A DNA stretch of 39,493 nt from UBA3206 sp963623875 (GTDB lineage: Bacteria > Bacillota_I > Bacilli_A > Acholeplasmatales > Anaeroplasmataceae), in assembly GCA_963623875.1 (NCBI GenBank), contig CAVFNL010000044.1, positions 1 to 39,493 of the forward strand, written 5' to 3'. The first letter of the stretch is position 1; each line of letters starts with the position of its first letter. Of the stretch, positions 18,264 to 25,629 are shown in pieces. The notes beneath the pieces are model-generated. The model did not search any database. It worked only from the letters and a program-made list of their open reading frames with translations, and was not told where the DNA came from. The position numbers and the translations under genes are program-made.

Positions 18264-18292
18264 TTGAGTTTTATACTTTTTTATATTATAAT
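18264..18292 (+). promoter_or_regulatory. Promoter of the unknown gene-deoC-deoD operon
   Basis: TTGAGT, 17 bases, TATAAT. It is the only good promoter between the ileS terminator and the next gene. No DeoR-type palindrome is apparent beside it. Confidence 0.7.
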
Positions 18293-18314
18293 AGAATAAA
18301 GGATGTGCAAATTT

Positions 18315-19175
18315 ATGAAGTTTAAATTCTATTTCTTTAAAGAAAACACAAGAAACTTCGATAGAGCGGATTTGCTGGAATATCTAAATGAAACTAAGTA
18401 TATAACTTTAGATATGGAAACTAGAGAAGCTGAAAAAATTGCATATTATGTGAACGACGATATTAGTCTTAATGCTGAGGTTATTATATCTAATAAATCT
18501 GCGATAAGTTCTTCAAGAGTATCTTCATCTTTTCTTGATGTTAATATTAGAGTAGAAATAGATTTATTATACCCTCTTTATAAATTCGAAAAAATATTAG
18601 ACATAGTAGAAACTATGTGCAAACGTTATGGACTTGTAATTTATACAGAAGCTTTTGGAGATGCGACTCCTTTTGATAGAACGCTTTGTGCAAAGGCTTA
18701 TCAATTTTTTAAATCAGAATATAAAAACTTACATCCAGAAGAGTTTATGAAATATTCAAAAATGGATATGAATGTACTAGAACATGTATATCAATTCATT
18801 GAGCATAAAGATTATTTAAAAGAAAAATATAAAGATACTAATGCTGAACCTGTAGAATTCGAGTTCTATAGAAAGGCTGGTTCAAGAAACACGTATGTTG
18901 CGGCAATTTGGGACAGCTTAAATCCGTTTATTATTCCACAAGATACCCAACTTTTTATATATGATGATGGAATTATTAGAAAGGTTATGAAATTCCAAGA
19001 TATTCAAGAAAGTTTTAATAAATATTTTGATATTCTAGATTCTGGTTTATTTACAATATACATGCTAGAACCATCTGCTGTAAAGAAAGTGAGAAAAGCA
19101 ATTGTTAAAGGTAAATATGCAGAAGCTCAATTACCTTTAAAATCAGTTGAACTTAAAAACATATTAGATATTTAG
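18315..19175 (+). CDS. Unknown 286-residue protein upstream of deoC
   Basis: I do not recognise this protein. It appears soluble and cytosolic, with no signal peptide, membrane segment, cysteine cluster or P-loop. The N-terminal half alternates strands and helices (KFKFYFFKENTRNFDRADLL), and the region near residues 80-115 is hydrophobic and ordered (RVEIDLLYPLYKFEKILDIV). A C-terminal stretch VAAIWDSLNPFIIPQDTQLF looks like a structured domain. ATG at 18315 is chosen because AAAGGA at 18298-18303 lies eleven bases before it; the in-frame ATG at 18303 overlaps that site. It ends eleven bases before deoC with no terminator, so it is the first gene of the deoxynucleoside salvage operon. Confidence 0.75.
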   Translation: MKFKFYFFKENTRNFDRADLLEYLNETKYITLDMETREAEKIAYYVNDDISLNAEVIISNKSAISSSRVSSSFLDVNIRVEIDLLYPLYKFEKILDIVETMCKRYGLVIYTEAFGDATPFDRTLCAKAYQFFKSEYKNLHPEEFMKYSKMDMNVLEHVYQFIEHKDYLKEKYKDTNAEPVEFEFYRKAGSRNTYVAAIWDSLNPFIIPQDTQLFIYDDGIIRKVMKFQDIQESFNKYFDILDSGLFTIYMLEPSAVKKVRKAIVKGKYAEAQLPLKSVELKNILDI

Positions 19176-19186
19176 GAGGTCTTATT

Positions 19187-19840
19187 TTGATAGATACTAA
19201 ATTAATAGATCATACAAACCTTAAAGCATATGCCACAAAAGAAGATATTTTAAAACTTTGTAATGAAGCATATAAATATAATTTCAAAAGTGTATGTGTA
19301 AATCCATCAAGAGTAGCTTTATGCAAAGAATTACTCCATGGAACTGATATTTTAGTATGTACAGTTATAGGTTTCCCTTTAGGAGCTACAACATCTGATG
19401 TTAAAGCATATGAAACAACTTCAGCCATAGCTAATGGAGCTGATGAGGTTGATATGGTTATAAATATAGGTTTTGCGAAAGAACATGATTATGAAGCAGT
19501 TTATAATGACATTTTAGCAGTTGTTAATGCAGCAGCTGGAACACTTGTTAAAGTAATACTTGAAACATGTTATCTTACTGATGATGAAATTGTTGAATGC
19601 TCAAAACAAGCACTAAGAGCAGGTGCTGATTACGTTAAAACTTCTACAGGTTTTGGAAGTAGAGGAGCAAGCGTTGATGATGTTTTGTTAATGAAGAAAA
19701 TTGTAGGTGATAAACTTGGTGTAAAAGCATCAGGTGGAATTCATAATATAGATGATTATAATAGAATGGTAAATGCAGGAGCTACAAGAATTGGAACTTC
19801 TAGTGCTATAAAAATAATTTCAGGTGAAAAAGATGAGTAA
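19187..19840 (+). CDS. deoC: Deoxyribose-phosphate aldolase
   Basis: Splits 2-deoxyribose-5-phosphate into glyceraldehyde-3-phosphate and acetaldehyde, allowing deoxynucleosides to be burned. It is a class I aldolase TIM barrel: K151 in YVKTSTGF is the Schiff-base lysine and K180 in GVKASGG is the assisting lysine; the DEVDMVINIG strand supplies the active-site Asp. Length of 217 residues is normal. The start is TTG, seven bases after a TAGGAGG site, and the N-terminus LIDHTNLKAYATKEDI matches DERA. The acetaldehyde product could be reduced by the AdhE encoded later in the window. Its last eight bases overlap deoD. Confidence 0.96.
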   Translation: MIDTKLIDHTNLKAYATKEDILKLCNEAYKYNFKSVCVNPSRVALCKELLHGTDILVCTVIGFPLGATTSDVKAYETTSAIANGADEVDMVINIGFAKEHDYEAVYNDILAVVNAAAGTLVKVILETCYLTDDEIVECSKQALRAGADYVKTSTGFGSRGASVDDVLLMKKIVGDKLGVKASGGIHNIDDYNRMVNAGATRIGTSSAIKIISGEKDE

Positions 19841-20558
19841 TATACCAACACCACATATTGAATGTGCAAATAAAGATGAAATTGCTAAAACAGTTTTAAT
19901 GCCAGGCGATCCAAAAAGAGCTGAATTTGTAGCATATAATTTTTTAGAAAATGTTCAAAAATTTAATAGTATAAGAGGTAATTTAGGTTATACAGGTTAT
20001 TATAAAAATCATAAAGTGTCAGTATTATCATCAGGTATGGGAATGCCATCTATTGCCATATATGCTTATGAACTATATAAATTTTATGATGTAGAAAACA
20101 TCATAAGAATTGGATCATGTGGATCATATGTAGATGATTTACATCTATTTGATGTGATTTTATGTGATAGTGCTTATACTGATTCAAATTTTTCAGAATG
20201 TTATTGTAATCATAAAAATAATTTTTCATATCCTTCAAAAACATTAAATAAAAAAATATTAGAATCAGCTAAGAAGATTAATGAATCACTATATCAAAAA
20301 ACAGTTCATTCATCTGATGTTTTCTATCACGAAAGTGAAGATTATCAAGAAGAAGTTTTAGAAAACGGCGCAGTGTGTGTTGAGATGGAAACTTTTGCAC
20401 TATTTAAGATTGCAGAAATTTTAGGTAAAAACGCAAGTTCACTTTTAACAGTGACTGATTCATTTACATCACATGAGAAAATGGATGCTAAAGATAGAGA
20501 AAACAAATTTAGCAAGATGATCTTAATAGCTTTAAATTCATTAGATGATAAAGAGTAA
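19833..20558 (+). CDS. deoD: Purine-nucleoside phosphorylase, DeoD type
   Basis: Phosphorolyses purine (deoxy)nucleosides to base and (deoxy)ribose-1-phosphate; with deoC it forms a salvage path, lacking only a phosphopentomutase here. Hexameric DeoD-type signatures: MPGDPKRAEFVA near residue 22, GMGMPSIAIYAYEL, RIGSCGS and the nucleoside-binding VEMETFALF, with VTDSF carrying the catalytic Asp. Length of 241 residues is standard. The ATG at 19833 lies inside deoC (ATGAGTAA overlap) and has AGGTG six bases ahead; the upstream GTG at 19824 is on that ribosome site and is not used. Confidence 0.95.
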   Translation: MSNIPTPHIECANKDEIAKTVLMPGDPKRAEFVAYNFLENVQKFNSIRGNLGYTGYYKNHKVSVLSSGMGMPSIAIYAYELYKFYDVENIIRIGSCGSYVDDLHLFDVILCDSAYTDSNFSECYCNHKNNFSYPSKTLNKKILESAKKINESLYQKTVHSSDVFYHESEDYQEEVLENGAVCVEMETFALFKIAEILGKNASSLLTVTDSFTSHEKMDAKDRENKFSKMILIALNSLDDKE

Positions 20559-20579
20559 GCATATGTTTACTCTTTTTTA
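20551..20579 (+). terminator. Rho-independent terminator at the end of deoD
   Basis: AAGAGTAA, which contains the deoD stop codon, pairs with TTACTCTT around an eight-base loop; a T run follows. Confidence 0.8.
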
Positions 20580-20724
20580 TCTTTTAAAAATCTTGTATTT
20601 TATAATAGATTTTGAAAAAGTACTTTAAAGAAATTTAAGTAAGCTCTAAATATTATGCAAAAATTTCAATAATTTTATAAAATTTGAAATAATTAAATAT
20701 AAAATTGTACAAAATATGAATTTT

Positions 20725-20753
20725 TTGTTTGCTCTAATTTATTATATTATATA
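20725..20753 (+). promoter_or_regulatory. Possible ssb promoter
   Basis: TTGTTT, 17 bases, TATATA. The predicted transcript would start almost at the ribosome site, giving a very short leader, so another start inside the 175-base AT-rich gap upstream is possible. Confidence 0.4.
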
Positions 20754-20772
20754 GGTGAAAGGAGGAAATGCT

Positions 20773-21111
20773 TTGTACAATTATGTATTTCTAGTAGGGC
20801 GATTAGTAAGAGATGTTGAAGTTCATAAAACTGAAAGTGGCAAAGATATTTCTACAATGACACTCGCAGTTTCAAGACCATTTAAAAATCCACAAACTAA
20901 TACATACGATACTGATTTTATTAATGTATTGGTTTGGGAACCTGTGGTTGGAAATGTTGCGGAATTTTCACATAAAGGTGATGCGCTAGCCGTAAAAGGC
21001 AGAATTCAAACGAAGAAAGAAGAAGTAGGCGGAAAAAATCTCTACACCCAAGAAATTGTGGCTGAGCGAGTACTATTCCTATCTAGTGCGAAATCACAAG
21101 TCCAAGAATAA
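20773..21111 (+). CDS. ssb: Short single-stranded DNA-binding protein without C-terminal tail
   Basis: OB-fold protein that binds single-stranded DNA. MYNYVFLVGRLVRDVEVHKT is the normal SSB N-terminus, followed by DFINVLVWEPVVGNVAEF and KGRIQTKKEEVGGK, the standard strands and loop. The protein is only 112 residues and ends at the OB fold (AKSQVQE); the glycine-rich linker and acidic tip that recruit repair and replication proteins are absent, as in Bacillus SsbB. The start is TTG at 20773, seven bases after AAAGGAGG; the in-frame GTG at 20755 lies before the ribosome site. Single-gene transcript closed by a terminator. It may be an accessory SSB rather than the essential one. Confidence 0.9.
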   Translation: MYNYVFLVGRLVRDVEVHKTESGKDISTMTLAVSRPFKNPQTNTYDTDFINVLVWEPVVGNVAEFSHKGDALAVKGRIQTKKEEVGGKNLYTQEIVAERVLFLSSAKSQVQE

Positions 21112-21133
21112 TGAGGGTTAAACCTCATTTTTC
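21110..21133 (+). terminator. Rho-independent terminator after ssb
   Basis: AATGAGG pairs with CCTCATT around GTTAAA, followed by a T run; it begins at the ssb stop codon. Confidence 0.85.
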
Positions 21134-21159
21134 TTTTAATTTTAATGACTTTATAGAAA

Positions 21160-21168
21160 TGATATGAT
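21160..21168 (+). promoter_or_regulatory. Extended -10 promoter for the small membrane protein gene
   Basis: TGATATGAT is an extended -10 element; the -35 position (TTTTAA) is poor. It is about 28 bases before the GTG start. Confidence 0.4.
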
Positions 21169-21195
21169 AAAATAATAAAAAAGAAAGGAATTAAG

Positions 21196-21717
21196 GTGTT
21201 TATACCAAGTAGTTTTATTATGAAAAAAATTTTAGATCATATCTCTTATATTGAAATTGCAATAATTGCATTTTTAATAATAGTATGTATGTTTTTTCCT
21301 GTTTGTCATATAGCAGTTGGAAACGTAGATGAAAATATGAATGCATGGAAAGCTATCGTTGGTGTTAAAAATCCATCGTCTCAAGCAAGTATTAAAGAAT
21401 ATACGACATTTTCATTTTTGTGCTTACTTCCATATTTATTATTATTAGTTGCGATTTTGTTAAATATTTTATTTGATAACAAGAAAAATATTTATGTTGA
21501 TATTATAAAAATAATACTATACATTACAATAACAATTTTATTTTTTATGTATGTAAGACTTTTAAATCCTGCATCATATTATTCATCTTTTTATGAATTA
21601 AAAAATAGATTATCACCACGTTTTGGAAATTATGTATCAGCATCATTTTCAATTATTTTAGTAATGCTTTCATCACTTCAATTATATAAAGATTTTAAAG
21701 ATAATAAAGAAGCTTAG
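21196..21717 (+). CDS. Unknown four-helix membrane protein
   Basis: I do not recognise this family. The 173 residues contain four clear hydrophobic segments, at about 17-40, 68-92, 98-120 and 146-166, separated by short polar loops; the longest loop (41-67) follows the first segment and contains Trp and Lys. No enzyme motif is visible. The start is GTG with AAAGGA six bases ahead; a later ATG (residue 9) is possible but has no good ribosome site. It stands alone between the ssb terminator and its own terminator, which overlaps the stop codon. Confidence 0.75.
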   Translation: MFIPSSFIMKKILDHISYIEIAIIAFLIIVCMFFPVCHIAVGNVDENMNAWKAIVGVKNPSSQASIKEYTTFSFLCLLPYLLLLVAILLNILFDNKKNIYVDIIKIILYITITILFFMYVRLLNPASYYSSFYELKNRLSPRFGNYVSASFSIILVMLSSLQLYKDFKDNKEA

Positions 21718-21735
21718 TCTTCTTTATTTTTTTTA
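21706..21735 (+). terminator. Rho-independent terminator overlapping the stop of the membrane protein gene
   Basis: AAAGAAG pairs with CTTCTTT around CTTAGT, followed by eight T after one A. Confidence 0.8.
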
Positions 21736-21742
21736 TCGTTTT

Positions 21743-21751
21743 TGGTATAAT
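21743..21751 (+). promoter_or_regulatory. Extended -10 promoter of the thyA gene run
   Basis: TGGTATAAT is a perfect extended -10; the -35 position (TTTATT) is weak. Transcription would start near 21758, close to the thyA ribosome site. Confidence 0.65.
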
Positions 21752-21770
21752 CTAAAATAGGAGTGATACA

Positions 21771-22652
21771 ATGAAACAATATTTAGATTTGTGTAAACAC
21801 ATATTAGAAAACGGACACTATAAGGATGATAGAACAGGTACTGGTACATATTCTATTTTTGGTTATCAAGCAAGATATAACTTAAACGATGGATTTCCTT
21901 TACTTACAACAAAAAAAGTATTTTTAAGAGGAATTATTCATGAATTGTTATGGTTCATTTCAGGATCTACAAATATTAAATATTTAGTTGATAATGATGT
22001 CCACATTTGGGATGATTGGGCTTATGATAAATTTAAGAAATCAGAAGATTTTGATGGCAAGACTATGCAAGAATTTGCGACTTATTTGAAAAATTTAGAT
22101 AAAAATTCACCTTTTGTATTAAAATATGGTGAACTAGGACCTGTATACGGAAGACAATGGAGAAATTTTAATGAACAGGGGATTGATCAATTATCTAATT
22201 TGATTGACCAAATTAAAACCAATCCAAATTCAAGAAGATTAATTATATCTGCATGGAATCCTGTAGAAACTGATCAAATGGCTTTACCACCATGTCATTC
22301 ATTTATGCAATTTTATGTAATTGATAATAAACTTTCTTGTCAATTATACCAAAGAAGTGCGGATGTATTCTTAGGTGTTCCTTTTAATATTGCATCATAT
22401 GCGCTTTTTACAATGATGATCGCAAGTGTTTGTAATTTAGAAGTAGGTGAATTTATTCATACTATGGGTGATGCACATATTTATTCAAATCATGTTGAGC
22501 AAATCAATCTTCAATTATCAAGAGAACCAAGAAAACTACCTACAATGAAAATTAATAAGGATGTTAAATCGATATTTGATTTTAAAATAACTGATTTTAC
22601 TCTTGAAGGATATGATCCATATCCTGCGATTAAAGGTAAGGTGGCTGTATGA
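21771..22652 (+). CDS. thyA: Thymidylate synthase (ThyA)
   Basis: Methylates dUMP to dTMP using methylene-tetrahydrofolate, producing dihydrofolate. Catalytic C175 lies in ALPPCHSFMQFYV; YQRSADVFLGVPFNIASYA binds substrate and folate, and the N-terminal DDRTGTGTYSIFGYQ supplies the dUMP-phosphate arginine. The 293 residues include the extra loop of about 30-50 residues (DDWAYDKFKKSEDF onward) found in many Gram-positive enzymes. Its stop overlaps the folA start by four bases (ATGA), pairing the two steps of the thymidylate cycle. First gene of the long 21771-29939 run. Confidence 0.97.
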   Translation: MKQYLDLCKHILENGHYKDDRTGTGTYSIFGYQARYNLNDGFPLLTTKKVFLRGIIHELLWFISGSTNIKYLVDNDVHIWDDWAYDKFKKSEDFDGKTMQEFATYLKNLDKNSPFVLKYGELGPVYGRQWRNFNEQGIDQLSNLIDQIKTNPNSRRLIISAWNPVETDQMALPPCHSFMQFYVIDNKLSCQLYQRSADVFLGVPFNIASYALFTMMIASVCNLEVGEFIHTMGDAHIYSNHVEQINLQLSREPRKLPTMKINKDVKSIFDFKITDFTLEGYDPYPAIKGKVAV

Positions 22653-23110
22653 TAAACCTAATTTGGGCTCAAGATGAGACAGGCCTTGTGGGAAAAGATA
22701 ATAAAATGCCATGGCATTGTAAAGAAGATTTATTATATTTTAAGTCTAAAACAGAAGGTAAAACAGTTTTACTTGGATATAATAATTATGTTTCACTTAA
22801 AGGATATTATAAAGATAAAAAACTACCATATGGAAATATTTACCTACTAACACATAAAGATTTAACAATTGATGGAATAAATGTTATTCATGATATTAAA
22901 GAAGCCATAGATAATGATGAATTATGGGTCATTGGTGGCGCATCAATTTATAGACAAATGTTAAAATATGCAGATAAATTATACATAACTATTATAAAAG
23001 GTGTATATGATGGTGATATTTATCTTAATGATATTAAATTAGATGATTTTGTATTAGAAAGTTCTAGAAAAACAGAAGTTGCAGAATATTTAATATATAG
23101 AAGGAAGTAA
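22649..23110 (+). CDS. folA: Dihydrofolate reductase
   Basis: Reduces dihydrofolate to tetrahydrofolate with NADPH, recycling the ThyA product. MINLIWAQDETGLVGKDNKMPWHCKEDL carries the Met20-type loop (split here as residues 1-20 and the PWHCKEDL helix with its acidic residue); KTVLLGYNNY and the VIGGASIYRQML segment bind NADPH. The usual G-R-x-T after VLLG is GYNNY, a mild departure from the common GRKT. Length of 153 residues is slightly below the 160-165 typical value. ATGA overlap with thyA shows translational coupling. Confidence 0.93.
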   Translation: MINLIWAQDETGLVGKDNKMPWHCKEDLLYFKSKTEGKTVLLGYNNYVSLKGYYKDKKLPYGNIYLLTHKDLTIDGINVIHDIKEAIDNDELWVIGGASIYRQMLKYADKLYITIIKGVYDGDIYLNDIKLDDFVLESSRKTEVAEYLIYRRK

Positions 23111-23114
23111 TTAT

Positions 23115-23924
23115 ATGTTATTAATATTTTATATGTTGTTATCATTTGCGATATCAACAACACTTTATATAATTTATTTACCACACCCAAATAATTGGTA
23201 TTATCTTTTATGGGTTGTAGTAGGTTTATTTACTATGATTTTCATGTTTATTCTTTTAACATTAATTTCATTATTGTTCTTTAGATTATCTAAACCTCAA
23301 AATAAATTCAAACATTTTATATTATGGAATTATGTGGACTTAATACTTATTTTCTTTAACATAAAAATAGAAGTATCAGGTATAGAAAACATTGTAGAAG
23401 ACCCTATGGTTGTATATGCAAATCACAAGTCCATGTTAGATCCTGTTTTGATATATTATGTATACAGAAAATATAAGAAATCAATTCTTTCTGCTGTGGG
23501 TAAATCAACACTTAACAAAGTTAGATTTATGAGAGTTTTAATGAATGATATGGGAGCTATTTCTATAAATAGACAAAACGATAGAGAAGCCGCAAAAGAA
23601 ATGATTAAGGGAATAAAAAGAATTAAAGATACAAAAATGGGTTATATTATCTTCCCTGAAGGTGGAATTAAGACAAGAGACACAGAAGAAATGGTTGAAG
23701 TAAAGCCAGGTGCTTATAAACTTGCGACAAAATCGGGAGCTACAATTTCACCTGTTTCTATAATTGGTACATCAAAGTTTATTCATATGAATAAATTTAA
23801 AGCTAATAGGGTTAAAATGATAATTCATAAACCAATATATAAAGAAGAGTATGATACATTATCTACTCAAGAATTAGGAGAAAAGGTTTTTGAAGTTGTA
23901 AATGAAGGTATAAGAAATGGATGA
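23115..23924 (+). CDS. plsC: 1-acyl-glycerol-3-phosphate acyltransferase (PlsC family)
   Basis: Acylates lysophosphatidic acid to phosphatidic acid at the membrane. Two hydrophobic segments occupy about residues 1-20 and 27-55. The catalytic H-x4-D motif is NHKSMLD (H104, D109), and the glycerol-phosphate-binding FPEGG is at 180-184; SAVGKSTLNKVRFM and the VKPGAYKLA region complete the four acyltransferase blocks. Length of 269 residues is within the family range. It lies four bases after folA with AGAAGGAAG as ribosome site, and its last eight bases overlap the next gene. Confidence 0.92.
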   Translation: MLLIFYMLLSFAISTTLYIIYLPHPNNWYYLLWVVVGLFTMIFMFILLTLISLLFFRLSKPQNKFKHFILWNYVDLILIFFNIKIEVSGIENIVEDPMVVYANHKSMLDPVLIYYVYRKYKKSILSAVGKSTLNKVRFMRVLMNDMGAISINRQNDREAAKEMIKGIKRIKDTKMGYIIFPEGGIKTRDTEEMVEVKPGAYKLATKSGATISPVSIIGTSKFIHMNKFKANRVKMIIHKPIYKEEYDTLSTQELGEKVFEVVNEGIRNG

Positions 23925-24156
23925 TTATAAATACACTTTAACAAAAAAAATGAAAATATTTGGTGGTCTATCAGTTGTTCTAGCATTTATTTTTATGATT
24001 CTTTTTATGGTTTCTGTATTAGTAATTAAAAATAATGTATGTATTATTATATTTTCAATTTTATTTTTCCTATCTGTTCTATTTGAAGCTGTTGTTTTAT
24101 TTAAAATAATTGCAGTTTGGTATAAAAATTACACACAAAAATATAGAGGACTATAG
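23917..24156 (+). CDS. Unknown small membrane protein, two helices
   Basis: A 79-residue protein with two hydrophobic segments (about 16-37 and 43-66) joined by a very short turn, a charged N-terminus (MDDYKYTLTKKMK) and a basic C-terminus. No family recognised. The start lies within the end of plsC and has only a weak GAAGG ahead, so translation is probably coupled to plsC. Confidence 0.65.
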   Translation: MDDYKYTLTKKMKIFGGLSVVLAFIFMILFMVSVLVIKNNVCIIIFSILFFLSVLFEAVVLFKIIAVWYKNYTQKYRGL

Positions 24157-24164
24157 AAAGTGAA

Positions 24165-24695
24165 GTGGTTTTGATGATATTTTTAGCGTGGAGTAGATTT
24201 ATTATATTTATATTAATAATATTAATAATCTTATCAATTATAATATTTTTACTTGAAAAGCCTATTAATATTTTTATTTCAAAACAAAAACTTTATAAAA
24301 AATTAAAGACACTTTTTAAAGATAACGATGTTGAAAAGTTGTATAAGACAAAAGGTTTACCATATAAATATGAATTAGTTTTAAGGAAAAATAGATATTA
24401 TATTTATTTACTTAAGAATAATAAAAACGAGGATATTCATATAATAGATAATAAATTTTATTTTATTGATAAAAACTTAAAGAATAAAAAAGAAATTAAT
24501 ATTAAATCATTTTTACAATTTTCTCCTGAAATAGATAATAATAGAGTTCAAAAAAAACTTGTGATTGTATATCCAAATACAAATTTTATTTACATACATG
24601 AAGGCGATGTTTTAAAGTATATGCATCCAGATAGTGAAGTGAGGGGGATTTATATGATTTCTCTTACAGAATTTTTAAATATTGAGGAGCTTTAA
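24165..24695 (+). CDS. Unknown membrane-anchored protein
   Basis: One N-terminal hydrophobic segment (about residues 4-30) followed by a basic, Lys/Tyr/Asn-rich domain of about 145 residues, probably cytoplasmic. Strand-rich stretches such as KYELVLRKNRYYIYLLK and KLVIVYPNTNFIYIHEG suggest a small beta domain. I recognise no family. The start may be GTG at 24165 or ATG at 24174 (residue 4); AAGTGG five bases before the ATG gives it some support. It follows the previous gene by eight bases and leads into the exonuclease gene by two bases, so all are cotranscribed. Confidence 0.65.
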   Translation: MVLMIFLAWSRFIIFILIILIILSIIIFLLEKPINIFISKQKLYKKLKTLFKDNDVEKLYKTKGLPYKYELVLRKNRYYIYLLKNNKNEDIHIIDNKFYFIDKNLKNKKEINIKSFLQFSPEIDNNRVQKKLVIVYPNTNFIYIHEGDVLKYMHPDSEVRGIYMISLTEFLNIEEL

Positions 24696-24697
24696 TA

Positions 24698-25624
24698 ATG
24701 AATTATTTATTTTTTGATTGCGAATGTGCCAATTCTTTTAATAAAATATCTAAAATTTGCTCAATAGGATATTGCCTTACAGATATAGAATTTAATTTAA
24801 TAAAAAAAGAAGATATAATTATAAATCCTGAATCTTCATTTGATTATCATTTGTTTAGTGATAAAAGTGATATTCACTTATCATATACGAAAAAAGAATT
24901 TTATAACAATAAAAATTTTAAAATGCATTATAAAGAATTAAAAAAATTATTCACATCAAATGTTTTAGTATTTGGCTTTTCTTTAGAAAATGATCTTAAA
25001 TTTTTGCTTGATGCATATAAAAGATATAATCTAGATGTTATTAATTTCTCATATGTCGATGTTCAAGAAGTATATAGAAAATATTCTATGCAATCATCTA
25101 ATATATCATTAAATAAAGCTTTAATTGAAATGGGTGTTGATATTAGTAATGAAACACTTCATAAATCTGATGATGATGCCTATATTACAATGTTGTTGCT
25201 TAAAAAGATAATAAATAAATCAAATAAAAAACTATTAGAATTATTAGACAAGTTAGATATTAAAATTAAGTCGATGACAGATTTTATTAAGCAAAAAGAA
25301 GAACGTGAAAGAATAAAAGAGGAAAAGAAAGAAAAATATAAAGAAAACAAAAATAAATTAAGTAATCTTTTAGAACTTTATGGTAAATCTAATCCTAATC
25401 CTGTTTCAAAAAAATATGAAGGACTTAAATTTTCATTTTCAAATTCGGTAATAAACTCACCTGATAGTGCAATAGTTGCACAAAAGCTGATTTATGATAA
25501 TGCAGGTATTACCATAAGAAATTATGAAGATGATACTATTTTAATTCTTTTTGGAAAAGAGAATACTAAAAAACTTGATGAAAAAGGTATAAAACACATA
25601 AATATAGCGCATATTTTGGGGTGA
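24698..25624 (+). CDS. DEDDh 3'-5' exonuclease with possible C-terminal BRCT domain
   Basis: DnaQ-like exonuclease. Exo I is FDCE (D7, E9), Exo II is GFSLENDLKFL (Asp in the ND pair) and Exo III is HKSDDDAYITMLL, giving the H-x4-D of the DEDDh class, so all four metal ligands are present. Residues about 195-235 form a very charged Lys/Glu coiled coil. The last 75 residues, starting EGLKFSFSN, through LIYDNAGI and TILILFG, to GIKHINIAHIL, follow the strand-helix rhythm of a BRCT domain, though the usual GG turn is not kept; this part is inference. Role could be DNA repair or RNA trimming. Two bases after the upstream gene; its stop overlaps the ribosome site of the next. Confidence 0.82.
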   Translation: MNYLFFDCECANSFNKISKICSIGYCLTDIEFNLIKKEDIIINPESSFDYHLFSDKSDIHLSYTKKEFYNNKNFKMHYKELKKLFTSNVLVFGFSLENDLKFLLDAYKRYNLDVINFSYVDVQEVYRKYSMQSSNISLNKALIEMGVDISNETLHKSDDDAYITMLLLKKIINKSNKKLLELLDKLDIKIKSMTDFIKQKEERERIKEEKKEKYKENKNKLSNLLELYGKSNPNPVSKKYEGLKFSFSNSVINSPDSAIVAQKLIYDNAGITIRNYEDDTILILFGKENTKKLDEKGIKHINIAHILG

Positions 25625-25629
25625 TATTA

